Assembly: GCA_910579215.1 (NCBI GenBank) | Contig: CAJTTN010000013.1 | Location: forward strand, 1 to 43,084 | Direction of reading: 5' to 3' | DNA: 43,084 bases | DNA from: an uncultured Anaeroplasmataceae bacterium | GTDB taxonomy: Bacteria > Bacillota_I > Bacilli_A > Acholeplasmatales > Anaeroplasmataceae | Part shown: positions 26,001 through 32,657 of the stretch, piece by piece | Layout of the letters: each line of letters begins with the position of its first letter | Numbering within the stretch: the stretch's first letter is position 1 | Position numbers and translations under genes: made by a program | The notes under the pieces: generated by a model | Databases searched by the model: none | Told to the model about the DNA's origin: nothing | The model's input: only the letters and a program-made list of their open reading frames with translations

Positions 26001-28357
26001 TCAAATGATTCATAGGTGATTTTAGAAGAAATATTTTTTTTCTTCTGGTTAATATATCCTAAAGCATCATAACCATAATCAATACTAGAATGATTTTCAG
26101 TTACTTTTATAACATGCCCATCAATATCATATTCATATTCCTTAAGAATTTCATTATCTTTATTTTGTACTTCTATCATTCTATTATAGGTATCATAAGT
26201 AAATTTATATTTCAAATTATCATTATAATGTAATTCTGTAATGTATAGTTTTTTTGCATCATAAATGAACTTAAAATAATCTCCAGAAGAACCATATTTT
26301 TGATTTGTTATTAATCCAGTTTTCTGATCATAAACAAATGTCACAATCAAAACACCATTTATTGATATTGTATTCAAGTTATTAGATAAATCATAACCAA
26401 AGCTGTAAATTGTACCATTAGATAGTGTAGCTGTTTTTAATTTATTTTGTGAATCATACGTATAATTAACTGAATCAGAGTTATTAAATATTATCTTTGT
26501 GAGATTGTCAAATTCATCATATCGATATTCCATAGTAGCATTTAAAACGTCTGTAACCTTTTTAATTTTACCAAAGGAATCATAAATATAACTAGTTTCA
26601 TTTCCCAAAAAATCTTTTTCACTTGAAATAAATTTTCCATTTTGATAAGTTCTAGTCAGCTCTAGTTTTTTGGTTGCTGCTGAATTGGATGCAACTCTTT
26701 TAATCACATTATTATATGAATCATATGTATTTTCTATTTTTCCACCAAACGCAGTTTTTACACTTGTCAAGTTACCTTTGGTGTCATATTCATAATCATA
26801 AATGGTGGAATCAAAACTAAGAAATGATTCTTTTTGCCCTTTATGATTATATGATGAAGATATTGATCCTCTACCCGTTTCCATATTGATTATATTACCA
26901 TAAGTATCATAGGAATATATAGCTCCAAAATTTTTCTTAAGCAATTGTATTCCTCCTATATCAATGGAAGCAGATCCAGTAAGTGTAATTGTAATAGATA
27001 TGTTAGAATAACTCTTAACTGCAGTGCCACCTAAAACCATCATATCAAAATAGCCATCTACTGAGGTCTTAAGAAAATAATCCGTTTTACTTTCATCAAT
27101 TTTTAAGGTCACTTTCACTCTTGAGGATGTAGAATAGTTACTATTTTGTTTTCCCCAAAGCACAAGCATTATATTATCTTTTGCAAGTCCATTTGTTGGA
27201 AGGGAATAAGTTAAACTTCCTGCACCTTTTACACAATAAACTGTTCCTAAATTAGAAGATAAAACTGAATCATTAACGTTAACTATTGAAGTAGTTACAT
27301 TACCAGAAGTTTTTGTAAAGCTTGCCATTGTAATGTTACACAAGTTTGGAAATTTGTTTTTAGTCGGAATAACAGGACTAATTGAAACTAATTTTTTGGT
27401 AGTAAGATTATATTTACTTTTGACAGAGTTTCCATCTTGATCAATTACAAATAAAGGAAGATTAGTACTATCAAAATAAATATAAAAATAATTTCCCTCT
27501 TGATCTGTTATCTTTGTTCTTCTATCTTCATAAAAGATAGTAGTTGTTCTTTCACTAGAAGCTTCTCCATTAAGCGTTTCTGTTATGGAAGTAATTCTAG
27601 TGTTGGAAATCACATATTTTGCTACTACACTTCTTATCACATCCTTAACAGTAATCTCATTGGTTCCATAAGTAATGGATAAATGTTTTACTAATCTAGA
27701 TTCTTTATAATGCTTTACACTGGTTAATTTTTGATTAGAATCGTACCCAAAGTCTACATAATATAGTGTAGTTCCATCTTGTGTGTAGGTTACTCTTGTT
27801 CTTAAACGATTGGATTCTGTAAATGTTACTTTAGCGCCATGTCCATTGTCCATATTTAATCCATCAAAAATAGTTTTCTCACCATTTGCATACTCTATGG
27901 ATGTAGGATAATATGTGTTCCCATTATCATAACAGATTCTATTTCCTTTTTGATCTTTGAATTCATAGGTATATTCATCGCTGTCTCCTGGAATTAAAGT
28001 CACATGCTTTATAATTGTTATATTATTTTCATCTGCCCTAAATTCATTATATCCTTTCTCATCCCAATATGATGTATAGGACCCATCTGCTTCTCTTACA
28101 CTAATATAATTTTCATTATCTGAAAAATCTTTATATGTATTGATATTACATCCTTTTCCAAAATGTCCAATCCTATCTCTATCCTGGTAATTCCAAATCA
28201 AACTTAATTCAAGTGGATTTGGTCCTAAGGTTTGAAATAGTGGGATAAGGATATGCATATTTGCATCATCTTTATTTACATTGACTGATACCTTTGCCAC
28301 ATCCCCAATTGTTTGACTGATTTGTTTTGTATAACTTCTTAGTCCTTTATTTGCCAT
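23015..28357 (-). CDS. Rhs/YD-repeat polymorphic toxin-like protein
   Basis: A 1780-residue protein. Residues from about 30 to 870 and 1310 to 1500 carry many YD repeats (YDTYGNI, YDTKGNL, YRYDEFDNLTKI, YDIDGHVIKV), which build the hollow Rhs shell. Two concanavalin/laminin-G-like segments interrupt them, around 900-1060 (VAFWFKPTSNGIKYLFSVKA) and 1130-1260 (IMMRIYFMEDVEKQCILQCK). The Rhs core motif NPFRYKGYYYDTESNMYY and SRYYVPEWCRWLNADS lie near 1555-1595. After the core comes a short variable tail of about 155 residues with HREREYDENGDAKVD, a His/Asp/Glu-rich segment, and a hydrophobic stretch (ISGAAVVLGGGAAGLVFACF) near the end. There is no N-terminal signal peptide. It follows two nucleotidyltransferase genes and a holin in a tight cluster. 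Confidence 0.93.
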   Translation of the reverse strand: MANKGLRSYTKQISQTIGDVAKVSVNVNKDDANMHILIPLFQTLGPNPLELSLIWNYQDRDRIGHFGKGCNINTYKDFSDNENYISVREADGSYTSYWDEKGYNEFRADENNITIIKHVTLIPGDSDEYTYEFKDQKGNRICYDNGNTYYPTSIEYANGEKTIFDGLNMDNGHGAKVTFTESNRLRTRVTYTQDGTTLYYVDFGYDSNQKLTSVKHYKESRLVKHLSITYGTNEITVKDVIRSVVAKYVISNTRITSITETLNGEASSERTTTIFYEDRRTKITDQEGNYFYIYFDSTNLPLFVIDQDGNSVKSKYNLTTKKLVSISPVIPTKNKFPNLCNITMASFTKTSGNVTTSIVNVNDSVLSSNLGTVYCVKGAGSLTYSLPTNGLAKDNIMLVLWGKQNSNYSTSSRVKVTLKIDESKTDYFLKTSVDGYFDMMVLGGTAVKSYSNISITITLTGSASIDIGGIQLLKKNFGAIYSYDTYGNIINMETGRGSISSSYNHKGQKESFLSFDSTIYDYEYDTKGNLTSVKTAFGGKIENTYDSYNNVIKRVASNSAATKKLELTRTYQNGKFISSEKDFLGNETSYIYDSFGKIKKVTDVLNATMEYRYDEFDNLTKIIFNNSDSVNYTYDSQNKLKTATLSNGTIYSFGYDLSNNLNTISINGVLIVTFVYDQKTGLITNQKYGSSGDYFKFIYDAKKLYITELHYNDNLKYKFTYDTYNRMIEVQNKDNEILKEYEYDIDGHVIKVTENHSSIDYGYDALGYINQKKKNISSKITYESFDSISRSKGFHPEAIRDLLQNNSNYVGCLFEEDTSVKNGKYTIKPEMYNGSSVYKSCTKNGFVPCVYVDSSYTMSYALPMENVYPLDTGCVAFWFKPTSNGIKYLFSVKAKNRYDYIGVYLNALGNLVLEVTDYKNNSQTLITTTGKVKLNNWNFFGLSYMNRDDGLSYSNVCEYALFLNAETKMFKKSNPRIIVEPNSGNYYIGYKYNGTSATYGLNSYITALMIGCKHYMTIGDMQKFYRNTKDYIFGLSYLQDNAVDFSATTLYNISETMLNQFDIFPLQNNVKSLKGTLPIAFDLRRVTDLDKDRTFNYNNKSRRYAYVADGKRLEYNLNMSDTGTIMMRIYFMEDVEKQCILQCKDSSNKTIGLYRNADGYLQIEINGFLSTTQFKVLSNEWHTIGFSFYEGSISDSLGNTNPNKMVRLYLDGNTTSWDKEVSTPYGKLVLSIGRQFKAETTLGNIGYLNTCYAMLGQIEMLAIREAYCEVSTLNTLSNELKCTTKVSEYDELGMLQKVVIRKGDSDLLTKTMNYQKRSASSIFISNCIEKEVIKYGSTTVNRSYGIDALGNVKSITDSIFGSHSYKYNERDFLEVEDGKKYEYDSNGNITKAGAATFTYDSIIKDRLKTVNGKEIIYGSNPLNPSKYNGNIYEFEGRQLTRFNNNYYTYNNQGLRVKKIINTMPIQYYYDRDKLITEISPFYRLDFLYDEYDELYGLIFNETQKYFYIKDHLQNILGIVDTDGVLVVKYSCDAWGNHIVLDNNNVENTSHNFIGNLNPFRYKGYYYDTESNMYYCKSRYYVPEWCRWLNADSIVFNFKMGFGAINCCNVFNYCFNNPSIYSDLDGLYPKEACKTLDLYDLYSIGYQFEQRKIQNVQFIKKNNLIPHSLPTKGVPGSVGKQVKSDGTPHREREYDENGDAKVDHDHHEGEDAGYDHDHEWDWSNTEKPRGDAKPSKPSTNSFSIDSGSFISGAAVVLGGGAAGLVFACFVDEGFLGFNKFR

Positions 28358-28376
28358 GTTTTTTTCCTTCTTTCTT

Positions 28377-29294
28377 CTAAATTAATCTTTTTGTTGTTCT
28401 TGCTTCTTTGATGATATCATCATCTAGGTATTCTACGATTTCATGTAGATCTACCATTCTATTGAATCTATCAAAAAAGACTTGTTTTAATTCTTCTATT
28501 AAAGATAACTTTTCTTCATGGAGTAGGTCTAAGGACATCTCTATAAAGAAGTCTAAATCTGAATCCATTCTTTCTATTCTTTTGGCGATAGATCCATGAA
28601 TCCATAATCCTTTAATTTGGTATTTTGTTTTGAATTCCTCTTTTCTCATCTCTACAAACTCTATGATGTCAGACAAAGTTACAGGAATCAAATCCCTATA
28701 AAACTTTTTATCCATATATGGATTGTTTTTTAAAATCTTTAAAGTGAATTCCAGCATAGGATGCTTATCTCCATTAAAGAAAAAATCTCGTGCTTTCACA
28801 TATTCTTTAAATTCTTTTCTATAAAGCTGTACGCAAGGAATTTGATTTTTTACTAGAATATAGTTAAATATTATTAAAGATATCATCAATCTATCTTCTT
28901 CCTTTAAATCTCTTAATTCCTGATATACATATAGGTGATACTCTATTGCTTGTTCTATTGGTGATAAATGATTTAGATGAAAGTATTTAGTAGATAGCTT
29001 TATAGAAAGGAATTGTTCTAATTCTTGTTCAGCATAGATATAATAAAACTTCTTCCATAAACTTCTAGAAATCATATTTTTATCATTACTTAAAAGATAA
29101 ATATATGCATCATAAGAACTTTTAATCTTTTCCTCTACAGGTGTCCTATATTCATCCTCACTATAAATAATCTTTTTAAATACATCATGATCAAAATCAT
29201 ATCCACAGTACCTTAAGGATTTCTCTAAAAAATTGGCTATCTTTTTACGAACCAATATTCTTTTGTTTTGAACTAACTGATAAATCTCTTCCAT
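28377..29294 (-). CDS. Nucleotidyltransferase-fold protein with possible decayed Fic-like region
   Basis: A 305-residue protein. The C-terminal third is a minimal nucleotidyltransferase domain with the motif GSIAKRIERMDSDLDFFIEM (Gly-Ser, then Asp-x-Asp) and a likely third acidic residue in MVDLHEIVEY. Residues about 115-190 (YHLYVYQELRDLKEEDRLMI, then FNYILVKNQIPCVQLYR...YVKARDFFFNGDKHPMLEF) resemble the helices around and after the Fic active site. The HPFxxGNGR motif itself is missing. Both Fic and nucleotidyltransferase enzymes can move AMP onto proteins or RNA; the substrate here is unknown. It starts 22 bp inside the previous gene after AGGAG and ends 19 bp before rhs, so it belongs to the same transcript. 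Confidence 0.8.
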   Translation of the reverse strand: MEEIYQLVQNKRILVRKKIANFLEKSLRYCGYDFDHDVFKKIIYSEDEYRTPVEEKIKSSYDAYIYLLSNDKNMISRSLWKKFYYIYAEQELEQFLSIKLSTKYFHLNHLSPIEQAIEYHLYVYQELRDLKEEDRLMISLIIFNYILVKNQIPCVQLYRKEFKEYVKARDFFFNGDKHPMLEFTLKILKNNPYMDKKFYRDLIPVTLSDIIEFVEMRKEEFKTKYQIKGLWIHGSIAKRIERMDSDLDFFIEMSLDLLHEEKLSLIEELKQVFFDRFNRMVDLHEIVEYLDDDIIKEARTTKRLI

Positions 29295-30103
29295 TTTATA
29301 TCTCCTACAATACCTTTCACTGTATTCTTCATACCAATTGTAAGTTCACTATCCATATCCTCTATAGAGGTTACTTTGATGTCTATAGGAATTGGTATGA
29401 ATCGTTTGAAGAACTCCTTTGTAATTCTTCTTACTTTTCTTTTGTCATATGGCTTATGGACAACAATCATTAAGTCTAGATCACTATACTCATTGGTTGT
29501 CCCTAAAGCAAATGACCCATACACCCCTAATCCTAAAAATCCTGTCTGTTTTAAGAATTCATTTCCTAAAACCTTAAGAATAGGAAGAATAAAAGGATGA
29601 ATGCAACTGTCTTGTTTCTCATTGTAATGATTGGTTTTTCTAACCAAATAAGAAATACAATTACTTATCTCTTCTATTGAGTTAGATTGAAGTAATCTTC
29701 TGATTCCTTTAGTTTTTGGAATAATTAGTAGATTCTTTTTTCTTGCAAAACAAACCACAAATAAGAAACGAAAAATATCTTCTTTATCCTTTAGCTCCTG
29801 AGTTAAATGAAAGATTTGTTCTTCTAGTGTATTTCCTACAAATCCTTTGAATTCATAATCCCATTTCATAAAGGAAAAGAAAGATTTTAATTGGGGAGAA
29901 GAAAGTGTCAAAATATCATTCTGATAAAAGAAATTTCTTATCATACACAACTTTAACTCTTCTTCTGTTTGACAGGATGCTTTATTAAAGAAGCAATCTC
30001 TTAAATGATTTTCATCAACTTGATCCTGATATTCATTTAAAATACACTTACAAAGCATATAATCAATCTTAGGATTATAAACATTTCCATTTCTTAAAAT
30101 CAT
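29273..30103 (-). CDS. Nucleotidyltransferase-fold protein, paralogue-like partner of the next gene
   Basis: A 276-residue protein whose C-terminal 90 residues carry the nucleotidyltransferase signature YGSFALGTTNEYSDLDLMIV, with a third acidic strand in IPIDIKVTSIEDM. The N-terminal helical part (QLKSFFSFMKWDYEF, LKDKEDIFRFLFVVCFARKK, IPKTKGIRRLLQS) has the same layout as that of its neighbour, suggesting an old duplication. All three expected acidic positions are present, so it may be active. Start overlaps the holin stop (ATGA) and follows AAGGAGG. Possible roles are modification of the Rhs protein, of its target, or of RNA; none can be chosen from sequence. Confidence 0.8.
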   Translation of the reverse strand: MILRNGNVYNPKIDYMLCKCILNEYQDQVDENHLRDCFFNKASCQTEEELKLCMIRNFFYQNDILTLSSPQLKSFFSFMKWDYEFKGFVGNTLEEQIFHLTQELKDKEDIFRFLFVVCFARKKNLLIIPKTKGIRRLLQSNSIEEISNCISYLVRKTNHYNEKQDSCIHPFILPILKVLGNEFLKQTGFLGLGVYGSFALGTTNEYSDLDLMIVVHKPYDKRKVRRITKEFFKRFIPIPIDIKVTSIEDMDSELTIGMKNTVKGIVGDIKWKRFIS

Positions 30104-30396
30104 GTTTTATCTTCCTCCTTTTTTAAGATTTGCTTGACTAGTTCATTACCACCAGTTGATGCCAGTCCACTCACTATCCCTATCGCAACTGCAACAAAAG
30201 GATTTGTAGCATTGAATAATAATTCAGGACTAACAAAATAAATAATAAGTCCAAGTGCCCCTCCTATGCCCCCAACAATTACAGGAATATACTTGAATCT
30301 TTTTTTCTTTTTTAAAACTACTAATTTGAAAAAATCACCTAGCAAATAACAAATGATTGTTATCACTGGAATACTAACTATTTCCATAATTGTCAT
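30100..30396 (-). CDS. Phage-type holin
   Basis: A 98-residue protein with three hydrophobic segments (IVSIPVITIICYLLGDFF, IPVIVGGIGGALGLIIYFV and NPFVAVAIGIVSGLASTGGNELVKQI) and a charged tail KKEEDKT. The last segment, with GIVSGLASTGGNELVKQI, matches the phi29-like/Hol44 group of phage holins. Holins form membrane lesions that let endolysins, or in TcdE-type systems large toxins, leave the cell. The start overlaps the XhlA-like stop and the stop overlaps the first nucleotidyltransferase gene, both by 4 bp. No endolysin gene lies nearby, so a role in export rather than phage lysis is possible. Confidence 0.85.
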   Translation of the reverse strand: MTIMEIVSIPVITIICYLLGDFFKLVVLKKKKRFKYIPVIVGGIGGALGLIIYFVSPELLFNATNPFVAVAIGIVSGLASTGGNELVKQILKKEEDKT

Positions 30397-30680
30397 TTAA
30401 AACTTGAATGTTCTAGTCTTTTTTCTAAAGAGCTTTGAGCTTCTTCTACACGAACTATTCTTGATAATAAATCTTGATAATTTGTTTCCACCTTATCCAG
30501 CTTTCCTTCCATCCGGTCAATAGAAGATTTGATATAGCCTATATCACTTATCAAAACTCCTTCTGCCTTACCATCCTTTTTTGTATCATGACTTTGATTT
30601 CTTCTAAATGCTAGATAGGCAAAACAAATACTTGATAGCGTTCCTACAAGTCCAATAACTCCTACAACTATTTCATTCAT
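30393..30680 (-). CDS. XhlA-like holin partner, membrane protein
   Basis: About 95 residues. The N-terminus has one membrane helix (VVGVIGLVGTLSSICFAYLAF). The rest is a basic then amphipathic coiled coil (IGYIKSSIDRMEGKLDKVETNYQ, LLSRIVRVEEAQSSLEKRLE). This resembles haemolysin XhlA and small phage proteins that pair with holins, though XhlA usually has its helix at the C-terminus. The frame is open to an ATG at 30728, but a clear AAAGGAG is placed 8 bases before the ATG at 30680, which is preferred. It overlaps the holin gene by 4 bp and is the first gene of the tight cluster. Confidence 0.7.
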   Translation of the reverse strand: MNEIVVGVIGLVGTLSSICFAYLAFRRNQSHDTKKDGKAEGVLISDIGYIKSSIDRMEGKLDKVETNYQDLLSRIVRVEEAQSSLEKRLEHSSFK

Positions 30681-30821
30681 TGTTTCATTCTCCTTTCTTT
30701 TATATTTCTTTAAGATCTTAAAATACATATTAGGAGCGACCTAATACACTTTAAGTTTAAATCTAAATCACAAATAAGAAAATGGGGAAAAAGCCTATTG
30801 ACAAGAGAACTTACTTATGCT

Positions 30822-31142
30822 TCATATTTTATTTTCAATATAAAAAAATAGTTTACTATACTTTTCAAATTTTACAATCAAGCTTATTGTAAAATCTTCT
30901 GTATCCTTAACAAACTTAGCAATACTTTTAAAATTTAATGGCAAATCTTGGCTTATTTCAAGATAAGTTTTATTTTCAATATAAATTGATTTAAAGAGAA
31001 TTGTATTCTTATTAAAATGAAAATATAAATCCATCTTAATAAAATAATCCTTAATCTCCTCTTGTAATTCCAAAACTAATGGTTGTAAATTAGATGTTAC
31101 ATTTAATTTTAAAGTTTTTAATAAAGTAGTCCTCCTTTTCAT
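30822..31142 (-). CDS. Small protein of unknown function, 106 residues
   Basis: A 106-residue basic protein with alternating strand-like segments (DLYFHFNKNTILFKSIYIEN, KTYLEISQDL, FTISLIVKFEKYSKLFFYI), no membrane helix and no motif I recognise. GGGAGGTGA lies a few bases before ATG, an excellent ribosome binding site. It sits upstream of the XhlA-holin-Rhs cluster on the same strand, with a 141-bp gap that shows no terminator, so it may share the transcript. A phage tail-assembly or regulatory origin is possible but unsupported. Confidence 0.65.
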   Translation of the reverse strand: MKRRTTLLKTLKLNVTSNLQPLVLELQEEIKDYFIKMDLYFHFNKNTILFKSIYIENKTYLEISQDLPLNFKSIAKFVKDTEDFTISLIVKFEKYSKLFFYIENKI

Positions 31143-31180
31143 AATATCACCTCCCTTCTTACTCTTTTCAAGACAAAAAA

Positions 31181-31219
31181 GGGGGCAAAAACAGTGTTCA
31201 AAGACTATTTCTGCCCCCC
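31181..31219 (-). terminator. Terminator between two small genes upstream of the Rhs cluster
   Basis: An 11-bp stem with one mismatch, GGGGGCAAAAA / TTTCTGCCCCC, is followed on the minus strand by TTTTTTGTCT. It lies just after the stop of the 46-residue frame and before the ribosome binding site of the 106-residue gene, so the latter may need readthrough or its own promoter. Confidence 0.7.
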
Positions 31220-31232
31220 TACTTATTTACTA

Positions 31233-31373
31233 CTACCTACTTGATGGTATTTTGTAAAAAACATTTGCTATTGTCATTTCACCAATCTTATTTGGTATAA
31301 GATTAAACCATACCATAATAAAAATTATAATTTCATTGGTAATTGGATTAATTATTTGACTCAACTCCTTCAT
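31233..31373 (-). CDS. Very small hydrophobic protein, 46 residues
   Basis: The frame reads MKELSQIINPITNEIIIFIM then VWFNLIPNKIGEMTIANVFY and ends KIPSSR. GGGAGG lies 8 bases before ATG. One hydrophobic stretch (IIIFIMVWFNLI) could span or lie on the membrane. A strong terminator follows the stop. It could be a small phage membrane protein or a peptide toxin; there is no homology I can name. The excellent ribosome binding site plus terminator is the reason to call it. Confidence 0.5.
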   Translation of the reverse strand: MKELSQIINPITNEIIIFIMVWFNLIPNKIGEMTIANVFYKIPSSR

Positions 31374-31506
31374 TACTACTTCCTCCCTTCTTGGAAGTAA
31401 TCATATCATTTATTATAAATTTTGTAAAATAATCTCAAAAATAAAAAAAATTTATTATATTTAGAGGAAATTTTCTTGATTTTCTTAAATTTAAAATTAT
31501 AAAGTA

Positions 31507-31530
31507 TTTGCTTAAAAAAATTTAAGCAAA
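31507..31530. promoter_or_regulatory. 10-bp perfect inverted repeat in a leader region
   Basis: TTTGCTTAAA and TTTAAGCAAA are separated by AAAA, ending about 7 bases before the AAAGGATAGG ribosome binding region of the 29-residue frame. A possible promoter (TTGATT, 16 bases, TATAAA) precedes it on the plus strand, so it would form a hairpin in the leader or act as an operator. Confidence 0.55.
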
Positions 31531-31556
31531 TTAAATGAAAGGATAGGTACAAATAT

Positions 31557-31646
31557 ATGAGTTTAAATGAGTTTCACCAAATTATAGATTTTGTAATTCG
31601 TGTATTGATAGTCATATATTATATAAAAGAAATTTTCAAAAATTAA
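31557..31646 (+). CDS. 29-residue single-helix membrane peptide
   Basis: The frame reads MSLNEFHQIIDFVIRVLIVI then YYIKEIFKN: one short hydrophobic helix flanked by charges, the form of type I toxin peptides and small phage membrane peptides. AAAGGATAGG precedes ATG, a structured leader lies upstream, and a strong terminator begins 12 bp after the stop, giving a self-contained transcription unit of about 170 bases. It is the only plus-strand gene in the Rhs block. No antisense RNA promoter can be proved from the sequence. Confidence 0.45.
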   Translation: MSLNEFHQIIDFVIRVLIVIYYIKEIFKN

Positions 31647-31657
31647 GTAGGGAAGAA

Positions 31658-31687
31658 AATAGGAGGACACAAATTCCTCCTATTTTT
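31658..31687. terminator. Bidirectional terminator after the 29-residue frame
   Basis: A stem of about 12 bp, AAAATAGGAGGA / TCCTCCTATTTT with a 7-base loop, has A on its left and T on its right flank. It can end the plus-strand unit and also the minus-strand sigma-like remnant, whose downstream reading frame stops at 31692. Confidence 0.8.
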
Positions 31688-31691
31688 ACTT

Positions 31692-31863
31692 CTAATTGAT
31701 TTTATCAAAAACTTTAGAATTATATTTTTCTAACTCTTCTATACTTAGTGTTAAATTTATAAATGCTAATAAATCTATAAAGGTCTTGTTTTTCTTTTCG
31801 CATAAATAGATTCTGTTGAAATGGTTAAATACTTTTATACTAGAATCCTTGATACTAGATCAT
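31692..31863 (-). pseudogene. Frameshifted small gene overlapping the sigma-like remnant
   Basis: GGAGGTGGT lies 5 bases before an ATG at 31863 that overlaps the preceding stop (ATGA), the usual form of a coupled downstream gene, but the third codon is TAG. One base over, the frame is open for 54 codons: SIKDSSIKVFNHFNRIYLCE, then KKNKTFIDLLAFINLTLSIE and a short charged tail ending at 31692. A single-base shift would restore a protein of about 57 residues. No function is recognised. The alternative is chance openness of an AT-rich stretch. Confidence 0.45.
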
Positions 31864-32340
31864 TTGGCACCACCTCCTTCAAGAGTTGGAAAGAACTCTA
31901 AAAAGAAGGGATATTGAGAATAGAAATCACGGAGCTTTTTCATAGCTGCATGATAATGTTGTTGAACTGCTTGGCGGGTGATTTTTTTAAGTTTTGCGAT
32001 AGATTCTAGGGTTAAATTATCCTTTTCCTTTAATTGAAAAATCTCTCTTTGTTGAGGAGTTAGATTAGATAAGGCATCTGATAATAAAGCCAATCCCTTC
32101 CTGAAGCAATCTTCTTTCTTGTAGGATTCTTTTAAACAAAGGGTCAGATGTTTCATCAACTAGACTATCTCCATTAAGAGAAAATTTAGCCATATGTCTT
32201 TGAATGATCTTTTCACTTCTCTAGACTTCTCTATTGTTTTCTTTGACTTGCTGCTGAGATTGGACATCTTGTTCTACTACTTAAATCTTTAAAAAGTTTC
32301 CTTTGCATCCAAACTCATACTTCATTGCTATTTTTGACAT
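31860..32340 (-). pseudogene. Decayed sigma-70-like phage regulator
   Basis: The last 99 codons give an intact region-4-like helix-turn-helix: LSNLTPQQREIFQLKEKDNL, then TLESIAKLKKITRQAVQQHY. This is typical of phage and small sigma-like activators. Upstream the same gene can be followed with damage. An ATG at 32340 after AAGGAGG starts MSKIAMKYEFGCKGNFLKI, followed by an in-frame TAA (32281-32283) and TAG (32221-32223). The frame then reads RHMAKFSLNGDSLVDETSD up to about 32145, where a one-base shift leads into the intact C-terminal part. The whole would be a protein of about 159 residues. It is probably a former regulator of the adjacent phage-derived genes. The C-terminal piece alone might still be made from an internal start at 32156. 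Confidence 0.65.
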
Positions 32341-32573
32341 AGCTTGTCCTCCTTAGGGTTTTATATTTCTTCACCCTTCTGGACAACTTCCTATATAAAC
32401 GCAAGTATAAAAGATAAAAAAATTCTAAAAAAATAAAAAAAACTTGAGTTTGAATGCCCAAGTAAGGTAAAATTATTTAATTTTTTATGTTTTACTCACT
32501 ATTATTACTATCTCCGACATTATCCTATTTATTGTATAATAAAATGTAAAAAATGTTGTCGAGAAATAAAAAA

Positions 32574-32603
32574 ATCGTTAATAGACTTTCATCTACTAAC
32601 GAT
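32574..32603 (-). terminator. Terminator of the KAP-HEPN-HEPN operon
   Basis: A 12-bp stem with one mismatch (ATCGTTAATAGA / TCTACTAACGAT) is followed on the minus strand by a T-run (plus-strand AAAAAAA before 32575). It lies 55 bp after the last gene of the operon. The rest of the gene-free stretch 32341-32657 is AT-rich and shows nothing else I can support. Confidence 0.75.
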
Positions 32604-32657
32604 CTATAAAATAATAAATATCTAGTAATACTCTAATTCTAAATACTAATTTGCAAA

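Noticed and set aside
31860..32159. The 99-residue sigma-like frame taken as a complete gene starting at TTG 32159
   Set aside because: No ribosome binding site precedes the TTG or the adjacent ATG, and the coding signal continues upstream in a shifted frame to a well-placed ATG at 32340.
30100..32340. A complete inducible prophage
   Set aside because: Only holin-type genes and a broken regulator are present; there are no capsid, terminase, tail, integrase or endolysin genes in the window.
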